Positions 30,291 through 39,423 are shown, counted from the first letter of the stretch. The stretch is 48,990 nt of DNA from an uncultured Faecalicoccus sp. (GCA_902497095.1 CABVDD010000014.1:1-48990); one strand, 5' to 3'. Translations and numbers: made by a program. The notes: generated by a model from the letters alone, not told the origin.

Positions 30291-31637
30291 ATGTTTAAAA
30301 AAATTCAGAGACGATTTAGCCATGCACAGACTTTGGCTATTGGACATTTTCTGGTGATTTTGATAGGAGCCTTGTTGTTGATGCTTCCTATTTCTTCAAG
30401 AAGTGGGACATCTACGGACTTTTTGTCTTCCCTTTTTACATCCACAAGTGCAACTTGCGTAACCGGATTGGTCGTTGTAGATACGGGAACACATTGGAAT
30501 TTCTTTGGACAATTGGTCATTATCACACTGATACAGATTGGTGGACTTGGGTTTGTGACCTTAGGTGTCTTATTTTCGATGTTTCTAAATAAAAAAATCA
30601 GTTTACGAACAAGAGGTTTGATTCAAGATAGTTTGAATCTAGATCAAGTAGGTGGAGCGATTCGTCTGGTGCGAAAAGCTTTGATCGGAACATTGATCAT
30701 CGAAACTGTGGGGGCTTTATTACTGATGCTTCGATTTATACCAGAGTTTGGTTTAGGTACTGGACTGTGGATGAGTATTTTTCACTCTATATCCGCATTT
30801 TGTAATGCCGGCTTTGATATTTTAGGAAGTTTTTTTGGCGCATACAGCTCTCTGGAAACCTATGCGGGTGATATTTTGATCAATGTGGTGATCATGGCTT
30901 TGATCGTTGTAGGCGGTATTGGCTTTATTGTATGGTCGGATTTATTAGAACATACATGGCATTTTAAAAAATATCGACTGCATACAAAAATCGTATTAGT
31001 CACAACATGTATATTGATTTTTGGAGGGGCTCTATTATTCTACATATTTGAAAAAGATGCGATTTTAGCCGGAAGACCAATACACGAGCAAATCTTATGT
31101 TGTTTGTTTAGTTCGGTTACGGCTCGTACTGCCGGTTTTAACTCGGTAGATTTTGGCGTGATTCGTCAAAGCAGTGCTTTATTGATGTGCGTTTTAATGT
31201 ATATTGGCGGTAGTCCTGGATCTACGGCAGGTGGTATCAAAACTACGACAGTTGCGGTATTATTTTCTTCTTTGTTTAACAGTATTCGTGGACATCATGA
31301 TTGTAACTTATTTAAACGACAAGTTTCCAAAGATACTGTACGAGAATCAAGCAATGTTTTAATCATGACATTGACCTTGGCTTTAGTAGCCATTATGACG
31401 ATTTGTGCTATTCAGGATTTAAATATGTTAGATGTGGCTTTTGAAGTATTTTCTGGTTTAGGCACGGTAGGTATGACAACGGGTATCACAAGGGATCTTG
31501 TTCCGGTGAGTCGTGTCATCATTATTTTGATGATGTATTTAGGACGTATAGGATCTATGTCCTTTGCATATAGTTTCTTTGAAAAGAAGAATGTTCCGGC
31601 TGTGCAAAATCCGGTAGAGAAAGTGATGGTAGGATAA
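30291..31637 (+). CDS. ktrB: Potassium uptake channel subunit KtrB/TrkH
   Basis: A 448-residue membrane protein of the SKT superfamily with four M1-P-M2 repeats. Selectivity-filter segments are visible: S-A-T-C-V-T-G-L near residue 57, S-A-F-C-N-A-G-F-D, S-V-T-A-R-T-A-G-F-N and G-L-G-T-V-G-M-T-T-G. The fourth gate-region G-G-S-P-G-S-T-A-G-G-I-K-T-T is also typical. Length fits KtrB (440-460). It is followed after 1 nt by ktrA, the gating subunit. GGAGAAGAG precedes ATG. Confidence 0.95.
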   Translation: MFKKIQRRFSHAQTLAIGHFLVILIGALLLMLPISSRSGTSTDFLSSLFTSTSATCVTGLVVVDTGTHWNFFGQLVIITLIQIGGLGFVTLGVLFSMFLNKKISLRTRGLIQDSLNLDQVGGAIRLVRKALIGTLIIETVGALLLMLRFIPEFGLGTGLWMSIFHSISAFCNAGFDILGSFFGAYSSLETYAGDILINVVIMALIVVGGIGFIVWSDLLEHTWHFKKYRLHTKIVLVTTCILIFGGALLFYIFEKDAILAGRPIHEQILCCLFSSVTARTAGFNSVDFGVIRQSSALLMCVLMYIGGSPGSTAGGIKTTTVAVLFSSLFNSIRGHHDCNLFKRQVSKDTVRESSNVLIMTLTLALVAIMTICAIQDLNMLDVAFEVFSGLGTVGMTTGITRDLVPVSRVIIILMMYLGRIGSMSFAYSFFEKKNVPAVQNPVEKVMVG

Positions 31638-31638
31638 G

Positions 31639-32292
31639 ATGAAAACAGTGTTGATTATTGGATTAGGACGATTTGGACGTCATCTGGCTACAAGAATGGC
31701 TAAACTGGGAAATGAAGTCATGGTTGTAGATCGAGATGCAGAAGTTGTGGAAAAATTGCTTCCTATTGTAACAGATGGAAAAATTGGAGATTGTACCGAT
31801 GAAGAAGTATTACGTTCTTTAGGTGTAAACAACTATGATATTTGTTTTGTTTGCACGGGAAGCAGTTTTCAAAGTTCCTTGGAAATTACCGATCAGCTTA
31901 AGGTTTTAGGGGCAAAGAAAGTTATCAGTAAAGCAGATCGCGATATTCAAGCCAAGTTCTTATTGAAAAATGGTGCGGATGAAGTCGTATATCCGAATCG
32001 TGACATTGCGGAAAAAATGGCTGTTCGTTGCAGTATGAACAACGTCTTTGATTATGTAGAACTTTCGCAAGGATATTCTATTTATGAAATTCCACCATTA
32101 CCAAAATGGGTAGGAAGAACTGTAGGAGAAGTAGATATCCGCCGTCAATATAGTTTGAGTATCATCAGTACTAAAAAAGACGGAAAATTGGATATGCTTC
32201 CTGGAGCAGGACATGTGATTGAAGCAGATGAGCATCTTGTTGTGATTGGTCTTCAAAAAGATATTGATCGTGTTGTAGGACAATTTAAATAA
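31639..32292 (+). CDS. ktrA: Potassium uptake regulatory subunit KtrA (RCK domains)
   Basis: A 217-residue cytosolic protein. The N-terminal Rossmann RCK_N domain begins G-L-G-R-F-G-R-H (residues 7-14), with V-D-R-D ending strand 2 and G-D-C-T-D-E-E-V-L following. The C-terminal RCK_C domain (about 140-217) is the module that binds c-di-AMP in KtrA/KtrC. It forms the octameric ring that gates KtrB with ATP/ADP. It starts 1 nt after the ktrB stop, so the two are co-transcribed. Confidence 0.95.
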   Translation: MKTVLIIGLGRFGRHLATRMAKLGNEVMVVDRDAEVVEKLLPIVTDGKIGDCTDEEVLRSLGVNNYDICFVCTGSSFQSSLEITDQLKVLGAKKVISKADRDIQAKFLLKNGADEVVYPNRDIAEKMAVRCSMNNVFDYVELSQGYSIYEIPPLPKWVGRTVGEVDIRRQYSLSIISTKKDGKLDMLPGAGHVIEADEHLVVIGLQKDIDRVVGQFK

Positions 32293-32298
32293 CATAGT

Positions 32299-32333
32299 AA
32301 GCCATGATTGTACAAGATCACGGCTTTTTTTGT
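32299..32333 (+). terminator. Intrinsic terminator after ktrA
   Basis: A 10-bp stem with one mismatch (32299-32308 and about 32316-32326) is followed by seven T residues. Confidence 0.7.
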
Positions 32334-32415
32334 AAAACAAGGTAAAAGAAATGTACAGTGTATTCTTAATGCGATATAAATAAAGTAAAGATGATCGAAT
32401 AGGAGAATGAAAGTT

Positions 32416-33363
32416 ATGAAATCAATCGTTAAAGTTTTACCGCATTATGAACCTAGAATGTGGGGAGGCGGAACCCGATTAAAAGAAGAATTTCATTATG
32501 ATACAAAGGTATCCCCTTTAGGAGAAGTCTATAATGTAGTGGCATTACCGGGACATGCAGATTGCAAAGTGCCGGAAATGAATTGCACATTATCTCAATT
32601 GTACGATCAAAAGCCAGACTGGTTTAACTGCGAGACAAAAGAATTGCCAATTCGTATCAATATATTAGATCCTGTAGAAGATCTATCGATTCAAATTCAT
32701 CCGGATGATTCATTTGCCAAAATATATAATGGAGGTCGAGGAAAACCAGAAGCATAGGTCATTTTAGATGCCCCAAAAGATGGATATATTGAGTTTGGAC
32801 ATTTGGCCGGCAGTAAAGAAGAATTCATAGAATGGACATTGAAAAAAGAATGGAAAAAATTATTACGTTATCTTTGGACACCTGTGGATGGTTTTATTAA
32901 TATTCCCACTGGTACATTACATGCGATTGGCAAAGGCGTGCTCACTTATAATATATCTCGAAATGCTGATTTAACGCTTCGTTTGTATGATTATGATCGC
33001 ATAGATCCAAGTACTCATAAAAAAAGAGAAATTCAACCACAGGAAGTTTTTGAAAATGTGAATATTCCAGATAAAAAAATTGAATTTCAAATGTTTCCAG
33101 CTTCTTATGAGTTTGGTTGTAAAGTGACTCGCTATTGGGATGAACCTGGATTATATACATTGTTTCGTCTACAAATCGATGAAAATGGTAAATTTCTTCA
33201 TGATCGCTTTGCCTTCTATACTTGTGTAAAAGGAAAAGGAACAATTAATGGCATTCCGATTCGACAAGGAGAAACAGTGTTTGTTCCAGCATGTATGGGA
33301 TGGATGTATTTCAAGGGAAATATGGATCTTTTTTTGGCATCGTATCGCAATGAGAATGTTTAA
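32416..33363 (+). pseudogene. manA: Mannose-6-phosphate isomerase with an in-frame amber codon
   Basis: The frame from ATG 32416 to 33363 encodes a 315-residue class I phosphomannose isomerase, but codon 114 is TAG (32755-32757). Before it the protein reads G-G-R-G-K-P-E-A, and after it V-I-L-D-A-P-K-D-G-Y, exactly where the family has P-E-A-W. TGG to TAG needs one G-to-A change at 32756. The zinc-site motif Q-I-H-P-D-D lies in the first part and G-T-L-H-A-I-G-K-G in the second, so neither part is active alone. AGGAG is 10 nt before ATG 32416 and 1 nt before ATG 32407. Both parts otherwise look undamaged, which implies a recent mutation, readthrough or a base error. Confidence 0.85.
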
Positions 33364-33392
33364 AGGGCTGTTGAGTGTTACAGCTCTTTTTA
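33362..33392 (+). terminator. Intrinsic terminator after manA
   Basis: A 10-bp stem with one G-T pair (33362-33371 and 33380-33389) is followed by T residues. Confidence 0.65.
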
Positions 33393-33424
33393 TTTGAAAT
33401 CTTATATATCATGACCATCTCATA

Positions 33425-33476
33425 TTGACAATTAAAGTTAGTTTATGTTAACTTTAATGAGTTAGATTTAGCTAAC
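33425..33476 (+). promoter_or_regulatory. Promoter with nested inverted repeats (operator) of the ABC operon
   Basis: TTGACA (33425-33430) is followed at once by a perfect 10-bp inverted repeat (33431-33440 and 33449-33458, 8-nt centre), then by GTTAG/CTAAC (33461-33465 and 33472-33476). AGTTAG occurs twice (33436-33441, 33460-33465). The -10 is not clear. Dense repeats over a promoter suggest control by a MarR- or TetR-type repressor, which is not encoded next to it. Confidence 0.55.
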
Positions 33477-33499
33477 AAATGTTCAGGGGGAGAAAATTC

Positions 33500-33685
33500 A
33501 TGAAAAAGACAGTAAATTATACTATGCTTCTATCATTGATTATTGTAGCTGTTACTGGTTTTCTATTGAAACCGATGCCTTTTACATCTATTAGGATACT
33601 TCATGTTATTTCAGGCATGATTTTTGTCATCGCATCTGTTTACCACATGAAATTAAATCAAATGTTCAAAAGGAGCAAAGCATGA
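33500..33685 (+). CDS. Two-helix membrane protein with His-x13-His (DUF4405-like fragment)
   Basis: A 61-residue membrane protein. Helix 1 spans residues ~7-22 and helix 2 ~31-50. Helix 2 carries H35 and H49, exactly 14 apart, the spacing with which a single helix binds two b hemes in cytochrome b-type proteins. The sequence style (K-K-T-V-N-Y, then L-H-V-I-S-G, then V-Y-H-M-K) resembles half of a DUF4405 four-helix heme protein. Heme binding is an inference. GGGGGAG precedes ATG 33500; an earlier in-frame ATG (33479) sits before that site. Its stop overlaps the following ABC gene by 4 nt. Confidence 0.75.
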   Translation: MKKTVNYTMLLSLIIVAVTGFLLKPMPFTSIRILHVISGMIFVIASVYHMKLNQMFKRSKA

Positions 33686-35409
33686 TCAATAAGCGTCTGA
33701 TCAATCTTGTAGAGAACAGTAAAAGAATGATTTTGGCAAATGTTATTTTTCAATGGATAATGCTTTTAAACAATATTGTTTTTATTACTTGTTTGGCAAT
33801 TCTTGTAGAAAAGCTTTGGCAAAAGGAATCATTTCATCTTTATGTGTATCTCGTTATTATGATAATGAATATTGTTGTTCGTGCAATCATGACCAAATTA
33901 TCTGTAAAAATGGGATATTTATCTTCTAAAGAAGTAAAAAAAGTACTAAGAGAAAAAATCTATCAAAAATTATTATCTTTACAAGGTACGTATAAAGATC
34001 AGATTCGTACCAGTGAACTGGTCCAGATTGCGGTAGAGGGAGTTGACCAGTTGGAAGTTTATTTTAGTTCATATCTTCCTCAATTTTTTTATGCTTTATT
34101 AGCCCCATTAACTTTATTTATCTATCTTTCATTTATCAATGTAAAGAGTGCAATCATTTTATTCATATGTGTTCCTTTGATTCCAATATCTATCGTACTT
34201 GTGCAAAGATGGGCTAAGAGGCTTTTATCAAAGTATTGGGGACAATATACGGCTTTAGGTGATACTTTTTTAGAGAATCTGCAAGGATTGACCACATTAA
34301 AAGTTTATCAAAGCGATCAATATAAAAACGAGAAAATGCAAGAAGAAGCCGAAAGATTTCGAGTTGTCACTATGAAGGTTTTAACTATGCAACTTAATTC
34401 CATTATGATCATGGATCTAGTAGCCTATGGAGGATCCGCTTTAGGTATTATGATTGCTCTTTTAGAACTTCGTAACGGTACTGTTGATTTGTTTGGTACT
34501 TTATTGATTATTTTATTGTCGGCAGAATTTTTTATTCCGATGCGCCAATTGGGCTCATTTTTTCATATTGCGATGAATGGCATGGCTGCATGTGATAAAA
34601 TCTTTCATTTCCTGGATTTAGAAGAACCTAAACCGGCAAATACTGTATGTCCTAAGATTCATTCTCTTTCTTTGTATCAAGTAAGCTTTTCTTATGATGG
34701 AGACAAACCAATCTTAAAAGAGGTTTCTTTAACTTTTAAAAAAGGAGAATTTACGGCCATTGTTGGTGAATCTGGTTCCGGTAAATCAACTTTAGTCTCG
34801 ATATTGATGAAGCGAAACCGAAATTACACAAGAAATGTGTGGATCAATGATACAAATATCAATGCGATTTCTGAAGCATCGTTGATGGACAACATTACTT
34901 ATGTTAGTCATCAGAGTTATTTATTTAAAGGAACTGTTCGAGATAATTTATTGATGGCTAATGCGAATGCAACAGATGAGGATTTATGGAATGTGCTAGA
35001 TAAGGCAAAATTATCTTCTTTCCTGAACCAAGAAAATGGTTTAGATACTTGGATCGAAGAAAAAGGAGCAAACTTTTCCGGGGGACAATGTCAAAGACTT
35101 GCGTTTGCCAGAGCTTTGTTACATGATACGCCCGTGTACATATTTGATGAAGCTACATCAAATATTGATGTAGAAAGTGAAAATGATATCATGATGCAAA
35201 TTCATGAACTCGCAAAAGAAAAAACAGTGATTCTTATTTCGCATAGATTGGCTAATATAAAAGATGCAGATACGATTTATGTATTAGAAAATGGAAAAGT
35301 CGCAGAAGTTGGAACGCATGATACTCTACTTCAAAATAAAAAAACATATTCTTCATTATGGCATGCACAAGCTTTGTTGGAAGCTTATATTGGAGGTGAC
35401 AGAATATGA
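33682..35409 (+). CDS. ABC half-transporter, CydD/PefC-like (membrane + ATPase)
   Basis: A 575-residue type IV exporter half. Residues ~15-305 hold six membrane helices and residues ~330-575 the ATPase: Walker A G-E-S-G-S-G-K-S-T, signature F-S-G-G-Q-C-Q-R (Phe for Leu), Walker B V-Y-I-F-D-E-A-T-S and switch I-S-H-R. The membrane part (Y-L-S-S-K-E-V-K-K-V-L-R-E-K-I-Y-Q-K-L) looks like CydD and the porphyrin exporter half PefC. It overlaps the small protein before it and the second half after it by 4 nt each, so a heterodimer is expected. Possible cargo: heme/porphyrin or thiols. Confidence 0.88.
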   Translation: MINKRLINLVENSKRMILANVIFQWIMLLNNIVFITCLAILVEKLWQKESFHLYVYLVIMIMNIVVRAIMTKLSVKMGYLSSKEVKKVLREKIYQKLLSLQGTYKDQIRTSELVQIAVEGVDQLEVYFSSYLPQFFYALLAPLTLFIYLSFINVKSAIILFICVPLIPISIVLVQRWAKRLLSKYWGQYTALGDTFLENLQGLTTLKVYQSDQYKNEKMQEEAERFRVVTMKVLTMQLNSIMIMDLVAYGGSALGIMIALLELRNGTVDLFGTLLIILLSAEFFIPMRQLGSFFHIAMNGMAACDKIFHFLDLEEPKPANTVCPKIHSLSLYQVSFSYDGDKPILKEVSLTFKKGEFTAIVGESGSGKSTLVSILMKRNRNYTRNVWINDTNINAISEASLMDNITYVSHQSYLFKGTVRDNLLMANANATDEDLWNVLDKAKLSSFLNQENGLDTWIEEKGANFSGGQCQRLAFARALLHDTPVYIFDEATSNIDVESENDIMMQIHELAKEKTVILISHRLANIKDADTIYVLENGKVAEVGTHDTLLQNKKTYSSLWHAQALLEAYIGGDRI

Positions 35410-37064
35410 GAAAAAGAAATGGATTACAAGTCATGTGCCAATTGGCTGTTTTGATCAAAGGCTTAACAGGTAATATGGTCTTAGCCATCTTAATGGGAGT
35501 TCTTGGATTTTTATGTGCTACTTTTATTCCTGTACTAGGCACCATGGGATTATTGATCGTTTTTGGTGAAATCAAACATATTTCTTTGGTCTTGATCTTT
35601 ATTCTTCTAATAGGATGCGGACTGCTTCGAGGAGCCTTACGATATGGGGAACAAGCTTGTAATCATTACATTGCCTTTAAGCTCCTTGCGATTATACGAA
35701 ATAAGGTTTTTGTAGCCCTCAGAAAACTATGTCCAGCTAAATTAGAAGGAAAAGACAAGGGAAATCTTATCTCTATTATTACTTCAGATATAGAATTATT
35801 GGAAGTTTTTTATGCCCATACCATTTCGCCGGTAATGATTGCGATAGTATTTGGTGTGATCATAAGTCTTTTTATAGGAAGTTTTAATATAACTTTAGCT
35901 GTTATAGCAGCATTTTCATATTTGATTGTCGGAGGTATTATTCCTGTTTGTATTTCTAAATTAAATAAAGATCATGGTTTGCGTTATCGTATGCAGACAG
36001 GAGATCTTTCAAGCTTTGTATTAGACAGCTTACGAGGAATTGATGAGATCATTCAATATAATGATGGTTTGCATCGTTTAGATCAAATCAATGAAAAAAG
36101 CGAATGTTTATCAAATGAAGAAGCAAAAATGAAAGAAATGACAGGAAATAATATGGCTATTACAAATGGTATTATTTTATTAGCCGATGTAATAATTCTT
36201 ATAGTTTCAATTCATTTTTATAATAATTCACAAATTACGTTTTCTCATTCGTTGATTTCTGTAGTGACAATGATAAGTTCTTTTGGTCCTTTTGTCGCAT
36301 TGGCCAATTTAGGGTCTACTTTACAGAACACATTCGCATCTGGTAATCGTGTTTTGGATATTTTAGAAGAAGCACTGGTAGTAGAAGAAATACATGGAAA
36401 AGAAGAAGTTCGATTCAGTGATGCGAGTATAGAGAATGTATATTTTTCTTATGGAGAGGAATTGATTTTAAATGATATTTCAATTGAAATTCTCAAAGGT
36501 AAAATTATTGGAATTACAGGAAAAAGTGGAAGTGGGAAATCAACTTTATTAAAACTCATGATGCGATTTTGGAAAACAAATCAAGGACATATTAAAATTT
36601 CTCAAAGAGATATTGAAGAAATTAATACATCAAATCTTAGACAAATGGAAAGTTTTGTCAGCCAACAGACCTACTTGTTTCATGATACCATCGCAAATAA
36701 CTTAAGAATTGCCAAGCTTGATGCGACAGATGCAGATTTGAAAGAAGCATGTAAAAAAGCATCTGTTCATGATTTTATCATGAGTCTTCCTAATGGTTAC
36801 GATACGATGGTTGAAGAACTGGGCGATTCTTTATCAGGCGGAGAAATTCAAAGAATTGGTTTGGCTAGAGCTTTTTTACACGATGCGCCTTTGATGTTAT
36901 TGGATGAGCCTACCAGTAATTTAGACAGTTTAAATGAAGCTGTTATCTTACGATCTCTTCATAAAGAACATAAAAACAAAAGCGTAGTGCTTGTTTCTCA
37001 TCGACAATCTACAATGAACATTGCCGATGAAGTATATTCGGTAGAAAATGGAAGAATGAGTTGA
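35406..37064 (+). CDS. ABC half-transporter, CydC/PefD-like (membrane + ATPase)
   Basis: A 552-residue partner of the preceding half. Six helices lie within residues ~18-300, and the ATPase follows: Walker A G-K-S-G-S-G-K-S-T, signature L-S-G-G-E-I-Q-R, Walker B L-M-L-L-D-E-P-T-S and switch V-S-H-R. Both halves keep the catalytic Glu after Walker B. The start (ATG 35406) overlaps the previous stop (ATGA), giving a 1:1 coupled pair. I see no cydAB in the window, so a cytochrome bd role is not supported by context. Confidence 0.88.
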   Translation: MRKRNGLQVMCQLAVLIKGLTGNMVLAILMGVLGFLCATFIPVLGTMGLLIVFGEIKHISLVLIFILLIGCGLLRGALRYGEQACNHYIAFKLLAIIRNKVFVALRKLCPAKLEGKDKGNLISIITSDIELLEVFYAHTISPVMIAIVFGVIISLFIGSFNITLAVIAAFSYLIVGGIIPVCISKLNKDHGLRYRMQTGDLSSFVLDSLRGIDEIIQYNDGLHRLDQINEKSECLSNEEAKMKEMTGNNMAITNGIILLADVIILIVSIHFYNNSQITFSHSLISVVTMISSFGPFVALANLGSTLQNTFASGNRVLDILEEALVVEEIHGKEEVRFSDASIENVYFSYGEELILNDISIEILKGKIIGITGKSGSGKSTLLKLMMRFWKTNQGHIKISQRDIEEINTSNLRQMESFVSQQTYLFHDTIANNLRIAKLDATDADLKEACKKASVHDFIMSLPNGYDTMVEELGDSLSGGEIQRIGLARAFLHDAPLMLLDEPTSNLDSLNEAVILRSLHKEHKNKSVVLVSHRQSTMNIADEVYSVENGRMS

Positions 37065-37069
37065 TTGAT

Positions 37070-37450
37070 ATGAAAGTAAAAAAAGTTTTATATATTATAC
37101 TTGGTACGTTTGGATTGGTATTAGGAGCGATAGGAGCCATTTTGCCATTAATACCTACGTTTCCTTTTCTTATGTTGGCGACAATATGTTATGCCAAAAG
37201 TTCTGATAAGTTACATAACTGGTTTATTCATACAAAATTATATAAAAGTCATCTGGAAAGTTATGTAAAAGGCGAGGGCATGAGTAGAAAAGTCAAAATT
37301 CGTATCATGATCATGGTTACTATTTTGATGAGTATTGGATTTTTGGGAATGGCAGTTCAAGGAATTTATCACGGATGTATTGTTTTAGTTATTATATGGA
37401 TCTTGCATATTTTTTACTTACGTTTTCGTGTTAAGACGATACAATCATAA
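37070..37450 (+). CDS. YbaN-family (DUF454) membrane protein
   Basis: A 126-residue membrane protein with a glycine-rich first helix (L-G-T-F-G-L-V-L-G-A-I-G-A-I-L-P-L-I-P-T-F-P-F-L-M-L-A), the DUF454 signature, then Y-A-K-S-S-D-K-L-H-N-W and two further helices (about 78-95 and 100-118). ATG 37070 is 5 nt after the ABC stop; a TTG at 37061 would overlap it. The ribosome-binding site is weak, so coupling is likely. DUF454 genes are often found with heme/porphyrin-export or CydDC-like genes. The biochemical role is unknown. Confidence 0.85.
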   Translation: MKVKKVLYIILGTFGLVLGAIGAILPLIPTFPFLMLATICYAKSSDKLHNWFIHTKLYKSHLESYVKGEGMSRKVKIRIMIMVTILMSIGFLGMAVQGIYHGCIVLVIIWILHIFYLRFRVKTIQS

Positions 37451-37485
37451 ACTACATTTTTGATCATGTAGTAATTGTTCAAAAG

Positions 37486-37513
37486 AAAGAAGCCCAGCTG
37501 CGGGCTTCTTTTT
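37486..37513. terminator. Bidirectional terminator between the ABC operon and ftsH
   Basis: A perfect 10-bp stem (37486-37495 and 37502-37511, 6-nt loop) has T residues on the right and A residues on the left, and serves both converging units. Confidence 0.85.
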
Positions 37514-37516
37514 CAT

Positions 37517-39394
37517 TTATTTGGTTTCATCAGTTTGATTTAAAGCAGTTGGAATTTCTGCTGGTTTATTTAAAATGTACATAAACTGTTCACCGGTAAT
37601 TGTTTCTTTTTCATATAAGTATTTAGCTAGTTCATGGAGTTTCATCTTATTATCTAATAAGATTTGATAAGCTTCATCATGCGCTTTTTTAATCAATGCG
37701 GCTACTTCTTCATCAATTTTAGTTGCGGTTTCATTGGAACACTGCAAGCTGGTATCTCCACCTAAATAGGCGTTGTTGACAGTTTCTAATGCCATCATGC
37801 CAAAGTTTTCGCTCATACCATAGCGAGTGATCATAGCACGTGCTAATTTGGTAGCTTGTTCTATATCGTTGCTGGCACCGGTTGTGATGGAGTTAAAGAT
37901 AAGTTCTTCAGCACAACGACCTCCTGTATAAATCATCAAACGATGATATGCATCTTCTTTAGAAACTAAATATTGTTCATTTTGTTCTACCTGCATCGTA
38001 TAGCCTAAAGCACCTTTAGTTCTTGGAATGATAGTGATTTTATGAACAGGAGCACTGTTTTGACATTTTGCGGCAACCAGAGCATGACCGATTTCATGAT
38101 AAGATACGATCATTCGCTCTTTGTTGGAGATAGCAGTACCTTTTTTCTGTTCACCGGCAATTACGATTTCAATGGCTTCTTCCAAATCTCTTTGTACAAC
38201 CATTTTTCTTCCGTCACGAACCGCTAATAAAGCTGCTTCGTTGACCATATTAGCTAGATCAGCTCCGCTGGCACCAGCACTGGCTCGGGCGATGACATTA
38301 AAATCGATCTCAGGTGAGCATTTTACATCATGAGCATGTAATTTAAGAATGGCTTCTCGACCAGCTAAATCTGGTAATTCGACAGGAATTCGGCGATCAA
38401 ATCGTCCTGGTCTTGTTAAAGCGGGGTCTAAAGATTCCGGACGGTTGGTGGCTGCCAATAAAACAACACCTTTGGATCCGTCAAATCCATCCATTTCTGC
38501 CAATAACTGGTTTAATGTCTGTTCTCGTTCATCATTTCCCGTTAAACCAGCGCCATCTCTTTTTTTACCAATCGTATCGATTTCATCAATAAAAACGATA
38601 CAAGGTGCTTTTTCACGAGCTTGTTTAAATAAATCCCGGACTTTGGCAGCACCACGGCCAACAAACATTTCCACAAATTCAGATCCAGAAATGGAAAAGA
38701 AAGGAACACCGGCTTCTCCGGCTACTGCTTTAGCTAATAAGGTTTTACCAGTTCCCGGAGGACCGACTAGTAAAGCGCCTTTTGGCATTTGTGCTCCGAT
38801 TTCTTTGTATTTTTTAGGATTGTTTAAAAAATCAACAATTTCTTTTAAATTTTCTTTAGCTTCTTCTTGTCCGGCAACATCATGAAATGTTTTTCCGGTT
38901 TTTTTACCTTCATAAACTTTTACATTGGATTTTCCCAAATTTCCAAATCCAAAGCCACCTTGTCCAAACGACATACTTTCATTGCCGGTTTTACTTTGTA
39001 TCTTTTTAAACATTCGTCTACCAAACCACCAGAAAATGAGTATAGGTAAAAACAAAGTTAAAAGATAATAAACAAATGGATTGATTTGCGTCGGAATGAT
39101 TTGAGTAAAAGTCGCACCTGATTTATCGAGTCGATTGACTAAATCACTATCGTTCATCAATCCTGTTTCGTAAGTTTTGTTATCATCACCTTTTAGTGTG
39201 TAATAAACGGTCTGATCTTCAATTTGTACATTTTTGACATCTTTAGATTCGATGGAATCTAAAAAATCGGAGTATGTTGTAGTTTCCATACGGCTAGAAT
39301 TAAAGATCGGCATGACGATAAAATTTAATGCCAGTATAATAATCAATATAATCGCATAATACCGATATAACGACCGTTTGGGTTGATTGTTCAT
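37517..39394 (-). CDS. ftsH: ATP-dependent zinc metalloprotease FtsH
   Basis: A 625-residue membrane AAA+ protease that degrades unassembled membrane proteins and stress regulators. Helices lie at residues ~12-30 and 107-125, with a short extracytoplasmic domain between. Walker A is G211-P-P-G-T-G-K-T, Walker B is I-V-F-I-D270-E271-I-D, the SRH is A-T-N-R-P-x-x-L-D-P-A-L-T-R-P-G-R-F-D and the zinc site is H433-E-I-G-H437. The pore loop reads F244-V-G-R-G-A, with Arg where FtsH proteins usually have Val. AAGGAGG precedes ATG 39394. It stands alone, away from tilS/hpt, under a CIRCE-like operator. Confidence 0.96.
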   Translation of the reverse strand: MNNQPKRSLYRYYAIILIIILALNFIVMPIFNSSRMETTTYSDFLDSIESKDVKNVQIEDQTVYYTLKGDDNKTYETGLMNDSDLVNRLDKSGATFTQIIPTQINPFVYYLLTLFLPILIFWWFGRRMFKKIQSKTGNESMSFGQGGFGFGNLGKSNVKVYEGKKTGKTFHDVAGQEEAKENLKEIVDFLNNPKKYKEIGAQMPKGALLVGPPGTGKTLLAKAVAGEAGVPFFSISGSEFVEMFVGRGAAKVRDLFKQAREKAPCIVFIDEIDTIGKKRDGAGLTGNDEREQTLNQLLAEMDGFDGSKGVVLLAATNRPESLDPALTRPGRFDRRIPVELPDLAGREAILKLHAHDVKCSPEIDFNVIARASAGASGADLANMVNEAALLAVRDGRKMVVQRDLEEAIEIVIAGEQKKGTAISNKERMIVSYHEIGHALVAAKCQNSAPVHKITIIPRTKGALGYTMQVEQNEQYLVSKEDAYHRLMIYTGGRCAEELIFNSITTGASNDIEQATKLARAMITRYGMSENFGMMALETVNNAYLGGDTSLQCSNETATKIDEEVAALIKKAHDEAYQILLDNKMKLHELAKYLYEKETITGEQFMYILNKPAEIPTALNQTDETK

Positions 39395-39423
39395 GGTCTT
39401 ATCCTCCTTAAAGAATTGATATC

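Noticed and set aside
32416..33363. TAG read as a sense codon in this organism
   Set aside because: Other clear genes in the window (cupin, tsaE) end in TAG at family-typical lengths, so a general reassignment is not supported.
33682..37064. CydDC for cytochrome bd assembly
   Set aside because: No cydAB in the window and the neighbours are a mini membrane protein and YbaN; kept only as one of several possible functions.
38349..38885. Plus-strand 178-codon gene inside ftsH
   Set aside because: It is the mirror of the conserved FtsH ATPase domain; no ribosome-binding site and no protein-like composition.
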